DNA from: Mycobacterium helveticum
GTDB taxonomy: Bacteria > Actinomycetota > Actinomycetes > Mycobacteriales > Mycobacteriaceae
NCBI RefSeq assembly: GCF_007714205.1
Contig: NZ_VMQU01000002.1
Coordinates: 40,444-104,443 of the forward strand
Length of the DNA stretch: 64,000 nt
Direction: 5' to 3'
Part shown: positions 9,112 to 18,945 of the stretch, one piece after another
Numbering within the stretch: position 1 is the first letter of the stretch
Layout of the letters: each line of letters starts with the position of its first letter
The notes under the pieces: model-generated
What the model was told of the DNA's origin: nothing
Database searches by the model: none
Seen by the model: only the letters and a program-made list of their open reading frames with translations
Made by a program: the position numbers and the translations under genes

Positions 9112-9117
9112 TATTAT
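9112..9117 (+). promoter_or_regulatory. Candidate -10 element (TATTAT) for a possibly leaderless transcript
   Basis: TATTAT lies 11-12 bp before the GTG start of the fatty acyl-AMP ligase at 9129. No Shine-Dalgarno sequence separates them, so transcription could begin at or very near the start codon. This is inferred from spacing alone, and no convincing -35 element was seen. Confidence 0.4.
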
Positions 9118-9128
9118 CGTTTCTCGTC

Positions 9129-10988
9129 GTGGTCCAGAGTCGGTTGTCGCAAAGTCGTGTACCCGTGGTTGGCGATGTTGCGGGCTATGTTGACGCCGGC
9201 GGCACGATCGTCGTGCCCGATGGGGTGACCCTGACGTCGCTTCTCGACCGTAACCGAGCGGCTTTCGGTGACCGCCGGTCCTACCGCTTCATTGACTATG
9301 CCAAGGATCCCCACGGGCAGGCCGTTGATCTGAGCTGGAACGCGTTATGGTCACAGGTGCGCGCGATCGGCGCCCGCCTACAACACGTCACCTCGCCCGG
9401 TGACCGGGTGGCGATCGTGGCCCCACAAGGTTTGCACTACATTGGCGGCTTCTTCGCCGCGCTTCATGCCGGCAACATCGCAGTCCCGCTGTTTGCGCCG
9501 ACGCTGTCCGGGCATGCCGAGCGTCTGGCCGCGGTGCTGGCCGATGCCCGGCCCGCCGCGGTGTTGACCACCACCGAGGCCGCCGAGCCGGTACGCACGT
9601 TCATCAAAGCGCTGCCGCCACAGCGGCGTCCGCGATTGATCGCGGTAGATGCGGTGCCAGAAACGCTCGGCGCGAGCTTTGTCGACGTGTCAGGCGATAC
9701 CGATGATGTCGCCTATTTGCAATACACGTCCGGCTCGACGCGCACGCCGGCCGGTGTGGAGATCACCCACCGCGCCGTCTGCACGAACGTCATGCAGATG
9801 GTCCTGGCCGGCGGACTGGACCTGGGAGTCCGCAGCGTGAGCTGGTTGCCCTTGTATCACGACATGGGTCTGATCATGATCATGTTCCCCGCGCTGTTCG
9901 GGCAATCCATCACGCTGATGGACCCCATGGCGTTCCTTCGGCGGCCGTACCGATGGATCAAGCAGCTGGGCGCCGAGGGCCGGGATGGGCGCACGTTTGC
10001 CGCCGCGCCGAACTTCGCCTTCGAATTGACCGCCGAACGCGGTCTGCCGCCACAGGGCGAAGACCTGGACCTGAGCAATCTTGTCTGCCTGCTCAACGGG
10101 TCTGAACCGGTGACGATGTCGGCCATCGACAAATTCACCACGGCGTTCGCCCCCTACGGCCTGCCTGCCACGGCGGTCAAGCCGTCCTACGGAATGGCCG
10201 AAGCGACGCTCTCGGTGGCCAGCATCGCCCAAGCGGCCAAGGCCAGTGCGATCTACCTTGATCGTGAGCAGCTCGGTGCGGGCCGCGCGGTGCCCGTCGC
10301 CGCAACGACCCCGGGCTCGGTCCCCTACGTCTCGTGTGGCCAACCGATCCCCAACCAGTGGGCAGTGATCGCCGATTCCGACGGCGCCGAGGTTCCCGAC
10401 GGTACGATCGGCGAGATTTGGCTGCACGGCAACAACATTGGCCGTGGGTACTTCGGGCGTGCCGATGAAACCGAGCGCGTGTTCGCCAACAAGCTGCAAT
10501 CGCGGCTGATGCACGGCAGCCACGCCGAGGGCGCGGAAGACAACGGCTGCTGGCTGGCAACCGGGGACCTCGGCGTTTACGTCGCCGGCGATCTGTATCT
10601 GATAGGGCGGATCAAAGACCTCATCATCATCGACGGCCGCAATCACTATCCCCACGACATCGAAACCACGGTCGGCCACGCTTCCACCGCGATCCGCCAC
10701 GGATATGTCGCGGCGTTCTCGGTTCCCCACGACATACTGGAGTCATCGGTCGGCAACACTGCAGAGCAACTCGTCATCGTGGCCGAACGCGCTGCCGGCG
10801 CGGGCCGGCAAGATCCGGGCCCGATTCTCGATGCGGTGCGGGCTGCGGTCGCGCGCCAGCACCACATCCGCGTTGCTGACATCAAACTTGTGGCCGCCGG
10901 CGTCATCCCCCGTACCACCAGCGGCAAACTTGCCCGCAACGCCTGCCGGGCCGATTACCTCGCCGGACGATTCGACCGCGGCCGGTAG
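9129..10988 (+). CDS. Fatty acyl-AMP ligase (FadD32-like FAAL)
   Basis: 619 residues from GTG 9129. The adenylate-forming signature YTSGSTRTPAGVEITH (around residue 200), the WLPLYHDMGLI segment, the PSYGMAEATL motif and the ATGDLG/GRIKDLIIIDGRNHYP motifs are all present. DGRNHYPHDIE is characteristic of fatty acyl-AMP ligases, which activate fatty acids as adenylates for transfer to polyketide synthases, in contrast to the CoA ligases. The length is close to FadD32 (~640). No polyketide synthase or acyl carrier protein gene is adjacent, which is unusual, so its partner must lie elsewhere or the acyl-AMP is used differently. The gene appears to be a single transcription unit. Confidence 0.93.
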   Translation: MVQSRLSQSRVPVVGDVAGYVDAGGTIVVPDGVTLTSLLDRNRAAFGDRRSYRFIDYAKDPHGQAVDLSWNALWSQVRAIGARLQHVTSPGDRVAIVAPQGLHYIGGFFAALHAGNIAVPLFAPTLSGHAERLAAVLADARPAAVLTTTEAAEPVRTFIKALPPQRRPRLIAVDAVPETLGASFVDVSGDTDDVAYLQYTSGSTRTPAGVEITHRAVCTNVMQMVLAGGLDLGVRSVSWLPLYHDMGLIMIMFPALFGQSITLMDPMAFLRRPYRWIKQLGAEGRDGRTFAAAPNFAFELTAERGLPPQGEDLDLSNLVCLLNGSEPVTMSAIDKFTTAFAPYGLPATAVKPSYGMAEATLSVASIAQAAKASAIYLDREQLGAGRAVPVAATTPGSVPYVSCGQPIPNQWAVIADSDGAEVPDGTIGEIWLHGNNIGRGYFGRADETERVFANKLQSRLMHGSHAEGAEDNGCWLATGDLGVYVAGDLYLIGRIKDLIIIDGRNHYPHDIETTVGHASTAIRHGYVAAFSVPHDILESSVGNTAEQLVIVAERAAGAGRQDPGPILDAVRAAVARQHHIRVADIKLVAAGVIPRTTSGKLARNACRADYLAGRFDRGR

Positions 10989-11322
10989 GGATCGGGTGTT
11001 CCTGTGTCCCAACCCGAATGTGAGTCCGACGGCCACCGATTGCGACAAACCCCGGGCGCCGCGACGGAAAGGTCGGCGCCCCGTCTGCGGGGCCTTTGAG
11101 CCGGACTAATTTCGGTGGAGCAAGTGCTCCGCGGACCGCGCGATCGGTGTATCAGCTTGCCGTAGAGGCTCGTCCCGCGTCCTGCCGCATCCTGGAACAG
11201 GTCAACCGATCTGCACATCGCCGGTTTCGACGTCCTGTTCGCCCACGGTGACCGCGTCCGCTTGCGTCGCGCCGCCGGCCGAACGCACCGCGCAGCGCGA
11301 TCGTCCGGCGTCCGGCCGGATG
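10989..11322. other. Intergenic region between the FAAL and KstD-like genes
   Basis: These ~330 bases separate convergent genes. Apart from the small GC hairpin at 11078-11097, I see no supported gene. Short open frames on both strands between 11200 and 11322 look gene-like in base composition, but match nothing I recognise and lack a start. Confidence 0.4.
11078..11097 (+). terminator. Candidate terminator hairpin
   Basis: GCCCCG-TCTG-CGGGGC forms a 6-bp GC stem with a four-base loop, followed closely by TTT. It lies 90 bp after the fatty acyl-AMP ligase stop. The T-tract is short, so this is only a plausible terminator. Confidence 0.4.
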
Positions 11323-12939
11323 CTACCGCGGGTCGACCGACTTCCCGGTGGCGGCAGCGTGGCCCGCGCGGTAACCGAAAACCATTGCCGGGCCGATGGT
11401 TCCGCCGGCACCGCCGTAGGCCCGCCCGGTCGCACCGGCCATGGCGTTGCCCGCGGCGAACAGCCCCGGTATCGGTTCCCCGCCGACGTGCAGGACGCGC
11501 CCGTCGTGATCGGTGCGCGGCCCGCCCTTGGTGCCCATCGCGCCGATGCTCACCGGCACCGCATAGAAGGGGGCCCTGTCGATCGGGCCGAGGGTCTTGC
11601 CCGCCGGTGTCGTCGCGCTGTCGTCGCCCCAGTAGCCGTCGTACGCGCTGGAGCCGCGCCCGAAGTCGGGATCGGCGCCGGCGGCGACGTGACGGTTCCA
11701 TCGCTCGAGGGTGCGGGTCAGGCCGTCGGCGTCGATGCCGGTCTTGGCGGCCAGCTCGGCGAGGTCCGCCGATTCGCAGAACCAGTCCGGGACCGGTTCG
11801 CCGGGGGCGATGCCCAGGAACCCGTACCGCTGCAAGTGGACCGAGTCGAACACCATCCATGCGCGGTCGTTGACGTATCCGTCGCGGGGGTCCAGGTACT
11901 GGAAGGCGCCGGCCATCGAGTTGTAGTCGGCGGCCTCGTTGACGAACCGGCGCCCGGAGGCGTTGACGATGATGCTCCGGGGCCGGGTCCGTTCCAGGCG
12001 AACGCTGCGGCTGCGGGGCTTGCCGTCGATGGTGTCGCCGGGAATCCGGACGATCGGCACCCACCACGCCTCGCCCATGTTGGCCAGGTCCGCGCCCTGA
12101 GCCATCGCCATGCGCAACCCGTCGCCGGTGTTGTTCGGCGGGGAGACCGCCCCGTGCATCGGGCCGCGCAGAAAGGCTTGTGTCAGAGCGGGATCCCATT
12201 CGAAGCCGCCGGTGCCCAGCACGACCCCGTGGCGGGCGCGCACGCTGATCGTGCGGTCCGCCACGGCGACCCGCACTCCTGTGATCTCCCCGGTATCGGC
12301 GAGAAGCTCTTGCGCCCGCGCATTCGCATGCACCGGCACACCGGCGTCGAGCAACGCCTTGAGAAGACCCGCGATGAGTGCGGCGCCGGCGACGCACAGG
12401 TTGCCGGGTTGACCGTCCGCCGCCGCGTGCAGACGGGCCCGGGTCTCGGCGTCGAATCCGACGTTGGAGAAGTCGTCCGGAAAGGCCGTGATCCTGGTGG
12501 CCCACCCGCCCAAACGGTCCAGGTCGTACGGCGTCGGGATGAGCGAGCGGCCGCCGGTCGGTCGCCCGCCCGGCAGCTCCGGCCGGTAGTCGGGGAATCC
12601 GGTCGCGACCTCGAAACGCACGTCGCTGTGTGCCTCGACGAAGTCGAGCATCGCGGGGCCGGTCCGCACGAAGGTCTCGACCAGCGCGTCGTCCATCGCC
12701 CCGTGGGACTGCGCCCGCAGGTAGCGCAGCGCATCGGTGGGCGTCAATTCTCCGTCGGTGCAACGGTTATGGGCGGGGATCCACACGACGCCGCCCGACA
12801 CGGCGGTGGTGCCGCCGACGGTCGGGGCCTTCTCGAAGACCTCCACCGAGGCGCCGGCTACTGCCGCCGCCAGTGCCGCCGTGAGCGCGGCGGCGCCGCT
12901 GCCGAGCACGACAACATCGACCTCATGGTCCCAGGACAT
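11323..12939 (-). CDS. FAD-binding dehydrogenase, 3-ketosteroid delta1-dehydrogenase-like
   Basis: 538 residues from ATG 12939. The N-terminal dinucleotide fold VVVLGSGAAALTAALAAA is followed by a GGTTAVSGGVVWIP segment, typical of the fumarate reductase/KstD flavoprotein family. The C-terminal GLFAAGNAMAGATGRAYGGAGGTIGPAMVFG is the second FAD contact found in KstD-like enzymes. Such enzymes introduce ring double bonds into ketosteroids or related cyclic ketones. The gene lies 12 bp downstream of the IclR gene on the same strand, so it is probably autoregulated with it and shares the substrate of the divergent mhp-type operon. A second paralogue lies at 17197. The true substrate need not be a steroid. 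Confidence 0.88.
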   Translation of the reverse strand: MSWDHEVDVVVLGSGAAALTAALAAAVAGASVEVFEKAPTVGGTTAVSGGVVWIPAHNRCTDGELTPTDALRYLRAQSHGAMDDALVETFVRTGPAMLDFVEAHSDVRFEVATGFPDYRPELPGGRPTGGRSLIPTPYDLDRLGGWATRITAFPDDFSNVGFDAETRARLHAAADGQPGNLCVAGAALIAGLLKALLDAGVPVHANARAQELLADTGEITGVRVAVADRTISVRARHGVVLGTGGFEWDPALTQAFLRGPMHGAVSPPNNTGDGLRMAMAQGADLANMGEAWWVPIVRIPGDTIDGKPRSRSVRLERTRPRSIIVNASGRRFVNEAADYNSMAGAFQYLDPRDGYVNDRAWMVFDSVHLQRYGFLGIAPGEPVPDWFCESADLAELAAKTGIDADGLTRTLERWNRHVAAGADPDFGRGSSAYDGYWGDDSATTPAGKTLGPIDRAPFYAVPVSIGAMGTKGGPRTDHDGRVLHVGGEPIPGLFAAGNAMAGATGRAYGGAGGTIGPAMVFGYRAGHAAATGKSVDPR

Positions 12940-12951
12940 GGACGCATCCCT

Positions 12952-13629
12952 TCAGCTCAGTACCTCGGACAACTGCTTGGCGGCGGTGATGACCGCTTCC
13001 CTGCCGCGCATCACGACGTCTTCCCGGTGGGAGATGAGGTTGATGCAGGTCGGCGGGGAGGGGGCGGGGCGGCGCAGCGCCACCGCCAAACCATAGGTGT
13101 TGGGCTCGATTTCGCCGTACGTCGTCACCCACCCGCGCTCCCGGGCGCGGGCGACCAGATCGCGTTCCCCCGGGCGCGGCGGCATGCTCGCGAGCAGGGC
13201 GATGCCCGCGGCGCCCCGGTCCAGCGGGTAGCGGCTGCCCTCGTGGAACGAAAGTTGGTAGGCGACATGGCTCGGCACGATCACCGCGACCGCCACCTGC
13301 TGATCGCCCTCGGCGATGAGCAGCGACACGGTGGTGCCCAGGTCGTCGGCCAGCGCGCGCAGCGTCGGCAGGCAGAGTTGGCGCACGTTGCGGTCGAAGG
13401 ACGCGCCGAGGGCCGCGAGCCCGGCCGCGGGCCGGTAACGCCCGTCATCCCCCTTGGCCACCAGGCGGAATTGGGCCAGCGTCGACAGCAGCCGGTAGGC
13501 GATGGTGCGGTGCACCCCGATCTGGTCGGCGAGCTGTTGCACCGTCAGCCCGCCCGGGGAGTCGGCCACCAGCTGCAGCGCGGTCAGTCCCCGGGCCAGT
13601 GTCTGAGAACCCGTCCCGGAACCCGTCAC
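12952..13629 (-). CDS. IclR family transcriptional regulator
   Basis: 225 residues from GTG 13629. The N-terminal winged helix-turn-helix (about residues 8-65: GLTVQQLADQIGVHRTIAYR) is followed by an effector domain with a SFHEGSRYPLDRGAAGIALLA-like segment typical of IclR proteins. Family members bind small aromatic or organic acids and act on divergent promoters. It is divergent from the operon that starts at 13757, and the 127-bp spacer contains two inverted repeats. It probably controls both directions in response to an aromatic substrate or intermediate. It is slightly shorter than the usual ~250 residues. Confidence 0.92.
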   Translation of the reverse strand: MTGSGTGSQTLARGLTALQLVADSPGGLTVQQLADQIGVHRTIAYRLLSTLAQFRLVAKGDDGRYRPAAGLAALGASFDRNVRQLCLPTLRALADDLGTTVSLLIAEGDQQVAVAVIVPSHVAYQLSFHEGSRYPLDRGAAGIALLASMPPRPGERDLVARARERGWVTTYGEIEPNTYGLAVALRRPAPSPPTCINLISHREDVVMRGREAVITAAKQLSEVLS

Positions 13630-13672
13630 AGCCTTGACAGATCCGGACGCGAGAGCGAAGCTTTATATATAA

Positions 13673-13712
13673 CGCACATCAGTGTGCGATATTAGCACAT
13701 CGCATTGGCGAT
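13673..13712. promoter_or_regulatory. Divergent operator region with two inverted repeats (probable IclR sites)
   Basis: CGCACA-TCAG-TGTGCG at 13673-13688 is a perfect inverted repeat. ATCGC-ATTG-GCGAT at 13699-13712 is a second one, and CGCAT/ATGCG at 13701-13717 overlaps it. An AT-rich TATATATAA stretch just to the left (13663-13672) could supply a -10 element. The location between the IclR gene and the divergent operon supports an operator role. Confidence 0.6.
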
Positions 13713-13756
13713 ATGCGAGAACGAGATTTCCCACCGTCTGAGGCCGGAGAGGAACC

Positions 13757-14620
13757 GTGGCGGAGTTCGAGAGCATATGGAGCGATCTCCAGGGCGTCCC
13801 GTTCGAGCAGGGTTACCTCGACGCGCAGGGAGTGCGCACCCGCTATCTGCGGGCCGGCGACCCGGGCATGCCGGTGCTGATGCTGCTGCACGGGTCGGGC
13901 GGCCACGCCGAGGCCTACGTCCGCAACCTGGGGGCGCACGCGGAGCACTTCTGGACCTGGTCGATCGACATGCTGGGCCACGGCTACACCGACAAGCCGG
14001 GGCACCCGCTGGAAGTGGCCCACTACGTCGAGCACCTGATCGCGGTGTTGGGCGCCATCGGCGCCGAACGTGCCTGCCTGAGCGGTGAGTCGCTCGGGGG
14101 CTGGGTGGCGGCCCGCGCGGCCGCCGACCATCCCGACGTCGTGGACCGACTGGTGCTCAACACCGCCGGCGGCTCCCAGGCCGACCCGCAGGTGATGCGC
14201 CGGATCGTCACGCTGTCCATGGCGGCCGCCGAGAACCCGAGCTGGGAAACCGTGCAGGCGCGGATCAAATGGCTGATGGCCGACAAGTCCAAGGATTACG
14301 ACGACCTGGTCGCCAGTCGCCAAAGGGTATATCGGCAACCGGGATTCGTCGACGCCATGCGCGGCATCATGGCGCTGCAGGACCCCGAGATCCGGGCGCG
14401 CAACATCCTCGGCCCGACCGAATACGGTTCGATCGCCGCGCCGACGCTGGTGCTGTGGACCAGTGACGACCCGACCGCCGACGTGACCGAGGGGCGGCGC
14501 ATCGCGTCGATGATCCCCGGTGCGCGCTTCGAGCTGATGCCCGGCTGCGGTCACTGGCCCCAGTACGAGGACCCCAAGACGTTCAACCGCCTGCACCTCG
14601 ATTTCCTGCTGGGGCGGTGA
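13757..14620 (+). CDS. Alpha/beta hydrolase, meta-cleavage product hydrolase type (MhpC-like)
   Basis: 287 residues from GTG 13757, preceded by GGAGAGGAA. The sequence shows an [12 protein letters not shown] oxyanion region, [11 protein letters not shown], the nucleophile elbow SGESLGGW, a catalytic Asp in [11 protein letters not shown] and a His in [11 protein letters not shown]. This pattern is typical of carbon-carbon bond hydrolases such as MhpC, BphD and HsaD, which cleave ring-fission products of catechols. Directly downstream are an MhpA-type hydroxylase and an MhpB-type ring-cleavage dioxygenase, which strongly supports this role. Its stop overlaps the next start (TGATG). It is the first gene of an eight-gene operon divergent from IclR. 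Confidence 0.92.
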   Translation: MAEFESIWSDLQGVPFEQGYLDAQGVRTRYLRAGDPGMPVLMLLHGSGGHAEAYVRNLGAHAEHFWTWSIDMLGHGYTDKPGHPLEVAHYVEHLIAVLGAIGAERACLSGESLGGWVAARAAADHPDVVDRLVLNTAGGSQADPQVMRRIVTLSMAAAENPSWETVQARIKWLMADKSKDYDDLVASRQRVYRQPGFVDAMRGIMALQDPEIRARNILGPTEYGSIAAPTLVLWTSDDPTADVTEGRRIASMIPGARFELMPGCGHWPQYEDPKTFNRLHLDFLLGR

Positions 14621-16335
14621 TGGGCGGCGCGACGCACGATACGGACTTCGACGTGGTCGTGGTCGGCGCGGGGCCGGTCGGCCTGACGCTGGCCAACATC
14701 CTTGGCCTGCAGGGAGTCCACACGTTGGTGGTTGACGAACGGGACAGCCTCATCGACTACCCCCGAGGCGTCGGGCTGGACGACGAGGGGCTGCGCACCT
14801 TCCAGTCGCTCGGCCTGGTCGACCGCGTCCTGCCGCACACCGTGCCGAACCAGATCCTCCGCTTCGTCGACGCCAAGCGCCGGGTCCTCGCCGAGATGGC
14901 GCCGCCCGACGCGCGATTCGGATGGCCGAAGCGCAACGGGTTCGTGCAGCCCCTCGTCGATGCCGAATTGCTGCGTGGGCTCGACAGATTCGAGCATATC
15001 GCGGTGTGGTGGCAACGGCCCATGACGGAGTGCCGGCAAGACGCCGACGCGGTCACCGTCGAGCTGGGCGGGGAGGCGCACCATGACGGCGGCAGATCCA
15101 GCGTGCGGGCGCGTTACCTCGTCGGCTGCGACGGCGGCCGCAGCGCGACGCGCCGCATGATGGGGGTTTCCTTCGACGGCACGACGTCGTCGACGCGGTG
15201 GCTGGTCGTCGACATCGCCAACGACCCGCTGGGCCAACCGAACAGCGAGGTTGGCGCCGACCCCGAACGCCCGTACGCCTCGATCTCGATCGCGCACGGA
15301 ATCCGCCGATTCGAGTTCATGATTCACGAAGACGAGTCCGACGAACAGGCCGAGGATCCGGCGTTCCTGACGCGGATGCTGGCACGCATGGTGCCCCACC
15401 CCGACCGCGTGGACGTGATCCGCCGCCGCGTGTACACCCATCACTCCCGCATCGCCGGCGCGTTCCGCGAGGGCCGGCTGCTGTTGGCCGGAGACGCCGC
15501 GCACCTGATGCCGGTCTGGCAGGGACAGGGCTACAACAGCGGAATCCGCGACGCGTTCAATCTGGGCTGGAAACTCGCGGCGGTGGTGCGCGGCCTGGCC
15601 GACGACAAATTGCTGGACACCTATGACGTCGAGCGCCGCAAGCACGCGCGCGCGATGATCGACCTGTCCACCATGGTCGGTCGCGCCATCTCGCCGACCA
15701 ACCGCCGGGTGGCCGGCGTGCGGGACCTGGTGGTGCGATCGGCGTCGGTCGTGCCCACGCTGAAGCGGTACGTGCTGGAGATGCGGTTCAAGCCGATGCC
15801 GCGTTACGACCAGGGCGCGGTCGTGCATTCCGGACCCGCCCGCGCCGACTCTCCGGTCGGCACCCTGTTCATCCAGCCCCGGGTCGACACCCGCAGCCGC
15901 CACGATGTCCTGCTGGACGACGTGCTGGGCACATGGTTCGCCGTGCTGTGCTGGAACAACAACCCCCGCAAGATCCTCGGTGAGACCGCGTTCGCCCACT
16001 GGAAGGCCTTGGGCGCATGCTTTTTCGCCCTTCGCCCCGTGACCCAGCTGCACTGGGAGGGGCACGACGATCCCGATGTCGTGGTCGTCGGAGACCGCAG
16101 CGGCGGACTCAAGTCCTGGTTCGACACCCATGAGGAATCGGTGTTGTTCCTGCGTCCCGATCGGTGCATCGCCGCGGCCTGCATCGCACAGCGGGCCCCC
16201 GAGCTGAGCGCCGCACTTCTCGACGTCCTCACCCTCACGCCGGGAGGGGGTGATGTTCACCATGACGCTGGCTCTGTGCTGTATGTCGCACAGCCCGCTG
16301 CTGAATCTTCCGGGACCGTCGCAGGCCCTGCTTGA
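14620..16335 (+). CDS. mhpA: FAD-dependent 3-(3-hydroxyphenyl)propionate hydroxylase (MhpA-like)
   Basis: 571 residues from ATG 14620, which overlaps the upstream stop. The GxGxxG FAD fold [15 protein letters not shown] is at about residues 12-26, the DG motif [12 protein letters not shown] near 165, and the GD motif [18 protein letters not shown] near 288. These are the three signatures of class A flavoprotein aromatic hydroxylases. The best match by eye is the MhpA family, which makes 2,3-dihydroxyphenylpropionate-type catechols, the substrate of the next gene. The protein is slightly longer than the E. coli enzyme. Its last ~28 residues are encoded in a region that overlaps the mhpB reading frame. 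Confidence 0.92.
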   Translation: MGGATHDTDFDVVVVGAGPVGLTLANILGLQGVHTLVVDERDSLIDYPRGVGLDDEGLRTFQSLGLVDRVLPHTVPNQILRFVDAKRRVLAEMAPPDARFGWPKRNGFVQPLVDAELLRGLDRFEHIAVWWQRPMTECRQDADAVTVELGGEAHHDGGRSSVRARYLVGCDGGRSATRRMMGVSFDGTTSSTRWLVVDIANDPLGQPNSEVGADPERPYASISIAHGIRRFEFMIHEDESDEQAEDPAFLTRMLARMVPHPDRVDVIRRRVYTHHSRIAGAFREGRLLLAGDAAHLMPVWQGQGYNSGIRDAFNLGWKLAAVVRGLADDKLLDTYDVERRKHARAMIDLSTMVGRAISPTNRRVAGVRDLVVRSASVVPTLKRYVLEMRFKPMPRYDQGAVVHSGPARADSPVGTLFIQPRVDTRSRHDVLLDDVLGTWFAVLCWNNNPRKILGETAFAHWKALGACFFALRPVTQLHWEGHDDPDVVVVGDRSGGLKSWFDTHEESVLFLRPDRCIAAACIAQRAPELSAALLDVLTLTPGGGDVHHDAGSVLYVAQPAAESSGTVAGPA

Positions 16336-17200
16336 CGACATCGACGGCGCCATCGCGCAGGCGCGGGCATTCGTCGACGAGTTCGACCCCGAGCTCGTCG
16401 TCATCTTCTCCCCGGACCACTACAACGGCTTCTTCTACAAGGTGATGCCGCCGTTCTGTATCGGCATGAGCGCCAACGGTGTCGGTGACTACGGCACCCA
16501 CGCGGGCCCGCTGGACGTTCCCGACGGCCTGGCGTTCGACTGCGCCACGGCCGTCCTCGATGCGGGCGTCGACGTCGCGGTGTCGGCCAGCATGGACGTG
16601 GATCACGGCACCGTGCAGCCCCTGGAGAAGCTCTTCGGCGACGCGGTCGCACGCCCGGTGATACCGATCTTCGTCAACGGCATCGCCGTGCCGCTGGGGC
16701 CGTTGCACCGGTGCCGCGCACTCGGTGCGGCGGTCGGGTCCTTCCTGGCCGGCCTCGACCGGCGGGTACTGGTGATGGGCTCCGGTGGGCTGTCCCACAG
16801 TCCTCCGGTGCCGGCGCTGGCGACCGCCTCGGCGGCGGTGCAGGAGCGCATCGTGCACGGCCGCCCGATGACCACCGAGCAGCGGCAAGCCCGGCAGGCG
16901 GCCGTGATCGAGGCGGCGCGAGACTTCGCGGGTGGCGCGAGCGACCTGCAACCGCTCAACCCCGGGTGGGACCACCGCTTCCTCGACATCATCGACGGCG
17001 GAAAGCTCGCCGACCTCGACCGGTGGTCGAACTCGTTCGTCGCGCACGAAGGGGGCAGCTCGGCGCACGAGGTCAGGACGTGGGTGGCGGCGTTCGCCGC
17101 CCTGGAGGCCGTGGGCCCGTACCGGACCACCGTGCGCTACTACAAACCGGCTCCCGAACTGATCGCCGGATTCGCCATCAGAACGGCGGTGCCGCAATGA
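16253..17200 (+). CDS. mhpB: 3-carboxyethylcatechol 2,3-dioxygenase (MhpB-type extradiol dioxygenase)
   Basis: 315 residues, the same size as E. coli MhpB (314), with clear similarity by eye: [57 protein letters not shown] and [12 protein letters not shown]. These are signatures of class III (LigB-like) Fe(II) extradiol dioxygenases that open the ring of carboxyethylcatechols. The start is set at ATG 16253, five bases after GGAGG. GTG 16250 and ATG 16262 are alternatives. The gene overlaps mhpA by 83 bp and its stop overlaps the next ATG. With mhpA and the upstream C-C hydrolase it forms a complete meta-cleavage module. Confidence 0.94.
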   Translation: MFTMTLALCCMSHSPLLNLPGPSQALLDDIDGAIAQARAFVDEFDPELVVIFSPDHYNGFFYKVMPPFCIGMSANGVGDYGTHAGPLDVPDGLAFDCATAVLDAGVDVAVSASMDVDHGTVQPLEKLFGDAVARPVIPIFVNGIAVPLGPLHRCRALGAAVGSFLAGLDRRVLVMGSGGLSHSPPVPALATASAAVQERIVHGRPMTTEQRQARQAAVIEAARDFAGGASDLQPLNPGWDHRFLDIIDGGKLADLDRWSNSFVAHEGGSSAHEVRTWVAAFAALEAVGPYRTTVRYYKPAPELIAGFAIRTAVPQ

Positions 17201-18945
17201 CCGCCCCGTCACCGGAAGGCTTCGACCGGGAGGTCGACGTGCTCGTCGTCGGGTCCGGCGGCGGTGGCATGACGGCCGCGTTGACCGCGCACGCGTCCGG
17301 CCTGGACGCACTGGTGATCGAAAAGTCCTCCCGTTTCGGCGGTTCCACCGCGCTGTCCGGGGGCGGGATCTGGGTGCCCGGCGCGCCGGCGCAACGCCGG
17401 GAGGGATACGCACCCCCGCCCGAGGGCGTCGTCGAGTACCTGCAGAAGATCACCGATGACCTCGTCGCCGAGGCGCGGATACGCCAGTACGTCGACTCGG
17501 CGCCGCGGATGCTGGAATTCCTCGAAAATCTCTCCGGATGGCTCGAGTTCGTCTGGAAGCCGGGCTATGCCGACTACTACCCGGAACTGCCCGGCGGCTC
17601 CAAACTCGGCAGCACCATCAACGTCCCCCCCATCGACCTGAGAAAACTGGGGCCCGACGAGCAGACCCTGCTGCAGCCGCTGGCGCTCGCCCCCAAGGGG
17701 ATTTGGCTGGGCCCCAGGGAGCTTCGCTCCTTTTACCGGGTAAGGCAGTCCTGGGCGGGAAAAGCCGTGCTGCTCAAACTGATCACGCGCATGGTCCGCG
17801 CGCGGGTCCTCGGCGAACGGATCGCGGCGATCGGTCAATCCCTGGCGGCCCGGCTGCGGCTGGCGCTGCGCGACAGCGGGATACCGCTGTGGCTGGACTC
17901 GCCGATGGTGGAGTTGCTCACCGACGCCGACGGGACGGTTACCGGCGCGCTGGTGGAGCGGGCCGGGACCCGGCAGCGGATCGGCGCGCGGCGGGGAGTC
18001 ATTCTGGCGTCCGGGGGCTTCGACCACGACCTCGCCTGGCGCAAGGAACAACTCCCGGTGATCGACCAGGATTGGAGTTTCGGCAACCCCGCGGCCATGG
18101 GCGACGGCATCCGCGCGGGCCAAAAAGTGGGCGCGGCAACCGATTTGCTCGACGAGGCCTGGTGGTTCCCGGCGATCCAATGGCCGGACGGGCGCATGCA
18201 ATTCATGCTCAACGAACGGATGATGCCTGCGCAGTTCATCGTCAACGGGGCGGGGAAGCGCTTCATCAACGAGGCGGCGCCCTACATGGACTTCGGTCAT
18301 GCGATGATCGACGGCCAGAGGTCCGGGGTCACCCACATCCCCTGCTGGCTCATCACCGACCACAGGTCGTGGAACCGCTACGTCGTCGGCGGCCACCTGC
18401 CGATCCCCAGGATCCCCGGCGCACCGGTGCCCACCGGGCGCAGGATTCCGGCGGCCTGGCTGGAATCGGGCGTCGTCAAAGCCGCGACGGATTGGGCGGA
18501 CCTGGCGGCCAAGATCGGCGTCCCGGCAACCGAACTCGCGGAAACGGCGCGCCGATTCAACGAACTCGCGCGCCGGAGCCACGACGACGATTTCCACCGC
18601 GGCGACAGCGTGTACGACAACTACTACGGTGACCCCACCCTGCCCAACCCCAACCTGTATCCGCTCGGGGATCCGCCGTACTACGCGTTTCGGATCGTGC
18701 TGGGCGACCTGGGGACCTCAGGTGGGCTGCGGGTCGACGAACACGCCCGGGTCCTGCGGCCGGACGGCACCGTCGTGCGCGGGCTGTACGCGGTGGGCAA
18801 CACCTCCGCGCCAGTCATGGGCCGCAGCTACGCCGGCGCCGGCGCGACCATCGGCCCGGCCATGACATTCGGCTTCGTCGCCGCGAAACACTGCGCCGCG
18901 CAGGGTTCGAGCGAACCATCAAATCTCATAGGAGGTAATGGATGA
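17197..18945 (+). CDS. FAD-binding dehydrogenase, 3-ketosteroid delta1-dehydrogenase-like (second copy)
   Basis: 582 residues from ATG 17197 (ATGA overlap with mhpB). The N-terminal [17 protein letters not shown] fold, [16 protein letters not shown], and the C-terminal [21 protein letters not shown] are diagnostic of the KstD/fumarate-reductase flavoprotein family. It is a paralogue of the gene at 11323-12939 but about 40 residues longer. In this operon it stands between a ring-cleavage dioxygenase and a luciferase-like monooxygenase. That suggests it desaturates or aromatises a cyclic ketone before ring hydroxylation and cleavage (inference). Its 3-prime end carries the AGGAGGT ribosome-binding site for the next gene. 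Confidence 0.9.
   Translation: MTAPSPEGFDREVDVLVVGSGGGGMTAALTAHASGLDALVIEKSSRFGGSTALSGGGIWVPGAPAQRREGYAPPPEGVVEYLQKITDDLVAEARIRQYVDSAPRMLEFLENLSGWLEFVWKPGYADYYPELPGGSKLGSTINVPPIDLRKLGPDEQTLLQPLALAPKGIWLGPRELRSFYRVRQSWAGKAVLLKLITRMVRARVLGERIAAIGQSLAARLRLALRDSGIPLWLDSPMVELLTDADGTVTGALVERAGTRQRIGARRGVILASGGFDHDLAWRKEQLPVIDQDWSFGNPAAMGDGIRAGQKVGAATDLLDEAWWFPAIQWPDGRMQFMLNERMMPAQFIVNGAGKRFINEAAPYMDFGHAMIDGQRSGVTHIPCWLITDHRSWNRYVVGGHLPIPRIPGAPVPTGRRIPAAWLESGVVKAATDWADLAAKIGVPATELAETARRFNELARRSHDDDFHRGDSVYDNYYGDPTLPNPNLYPLGDPPYYAFRIVLGDLGTSGGLRVDEHARVLRPDGTVVRGLYAVGNTSAPVMGRSYAGAGATIGPAMTFGFVAAKHCAAQGSSEPSNLIGGNG

Noticed and set aside
11202..11322. Possible small gene or fragment downstream of the KstD-like gene
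   Set aside because: It has gene-like codon composition on both strands but no recognisable protein, start codon or ribosome-binding site.
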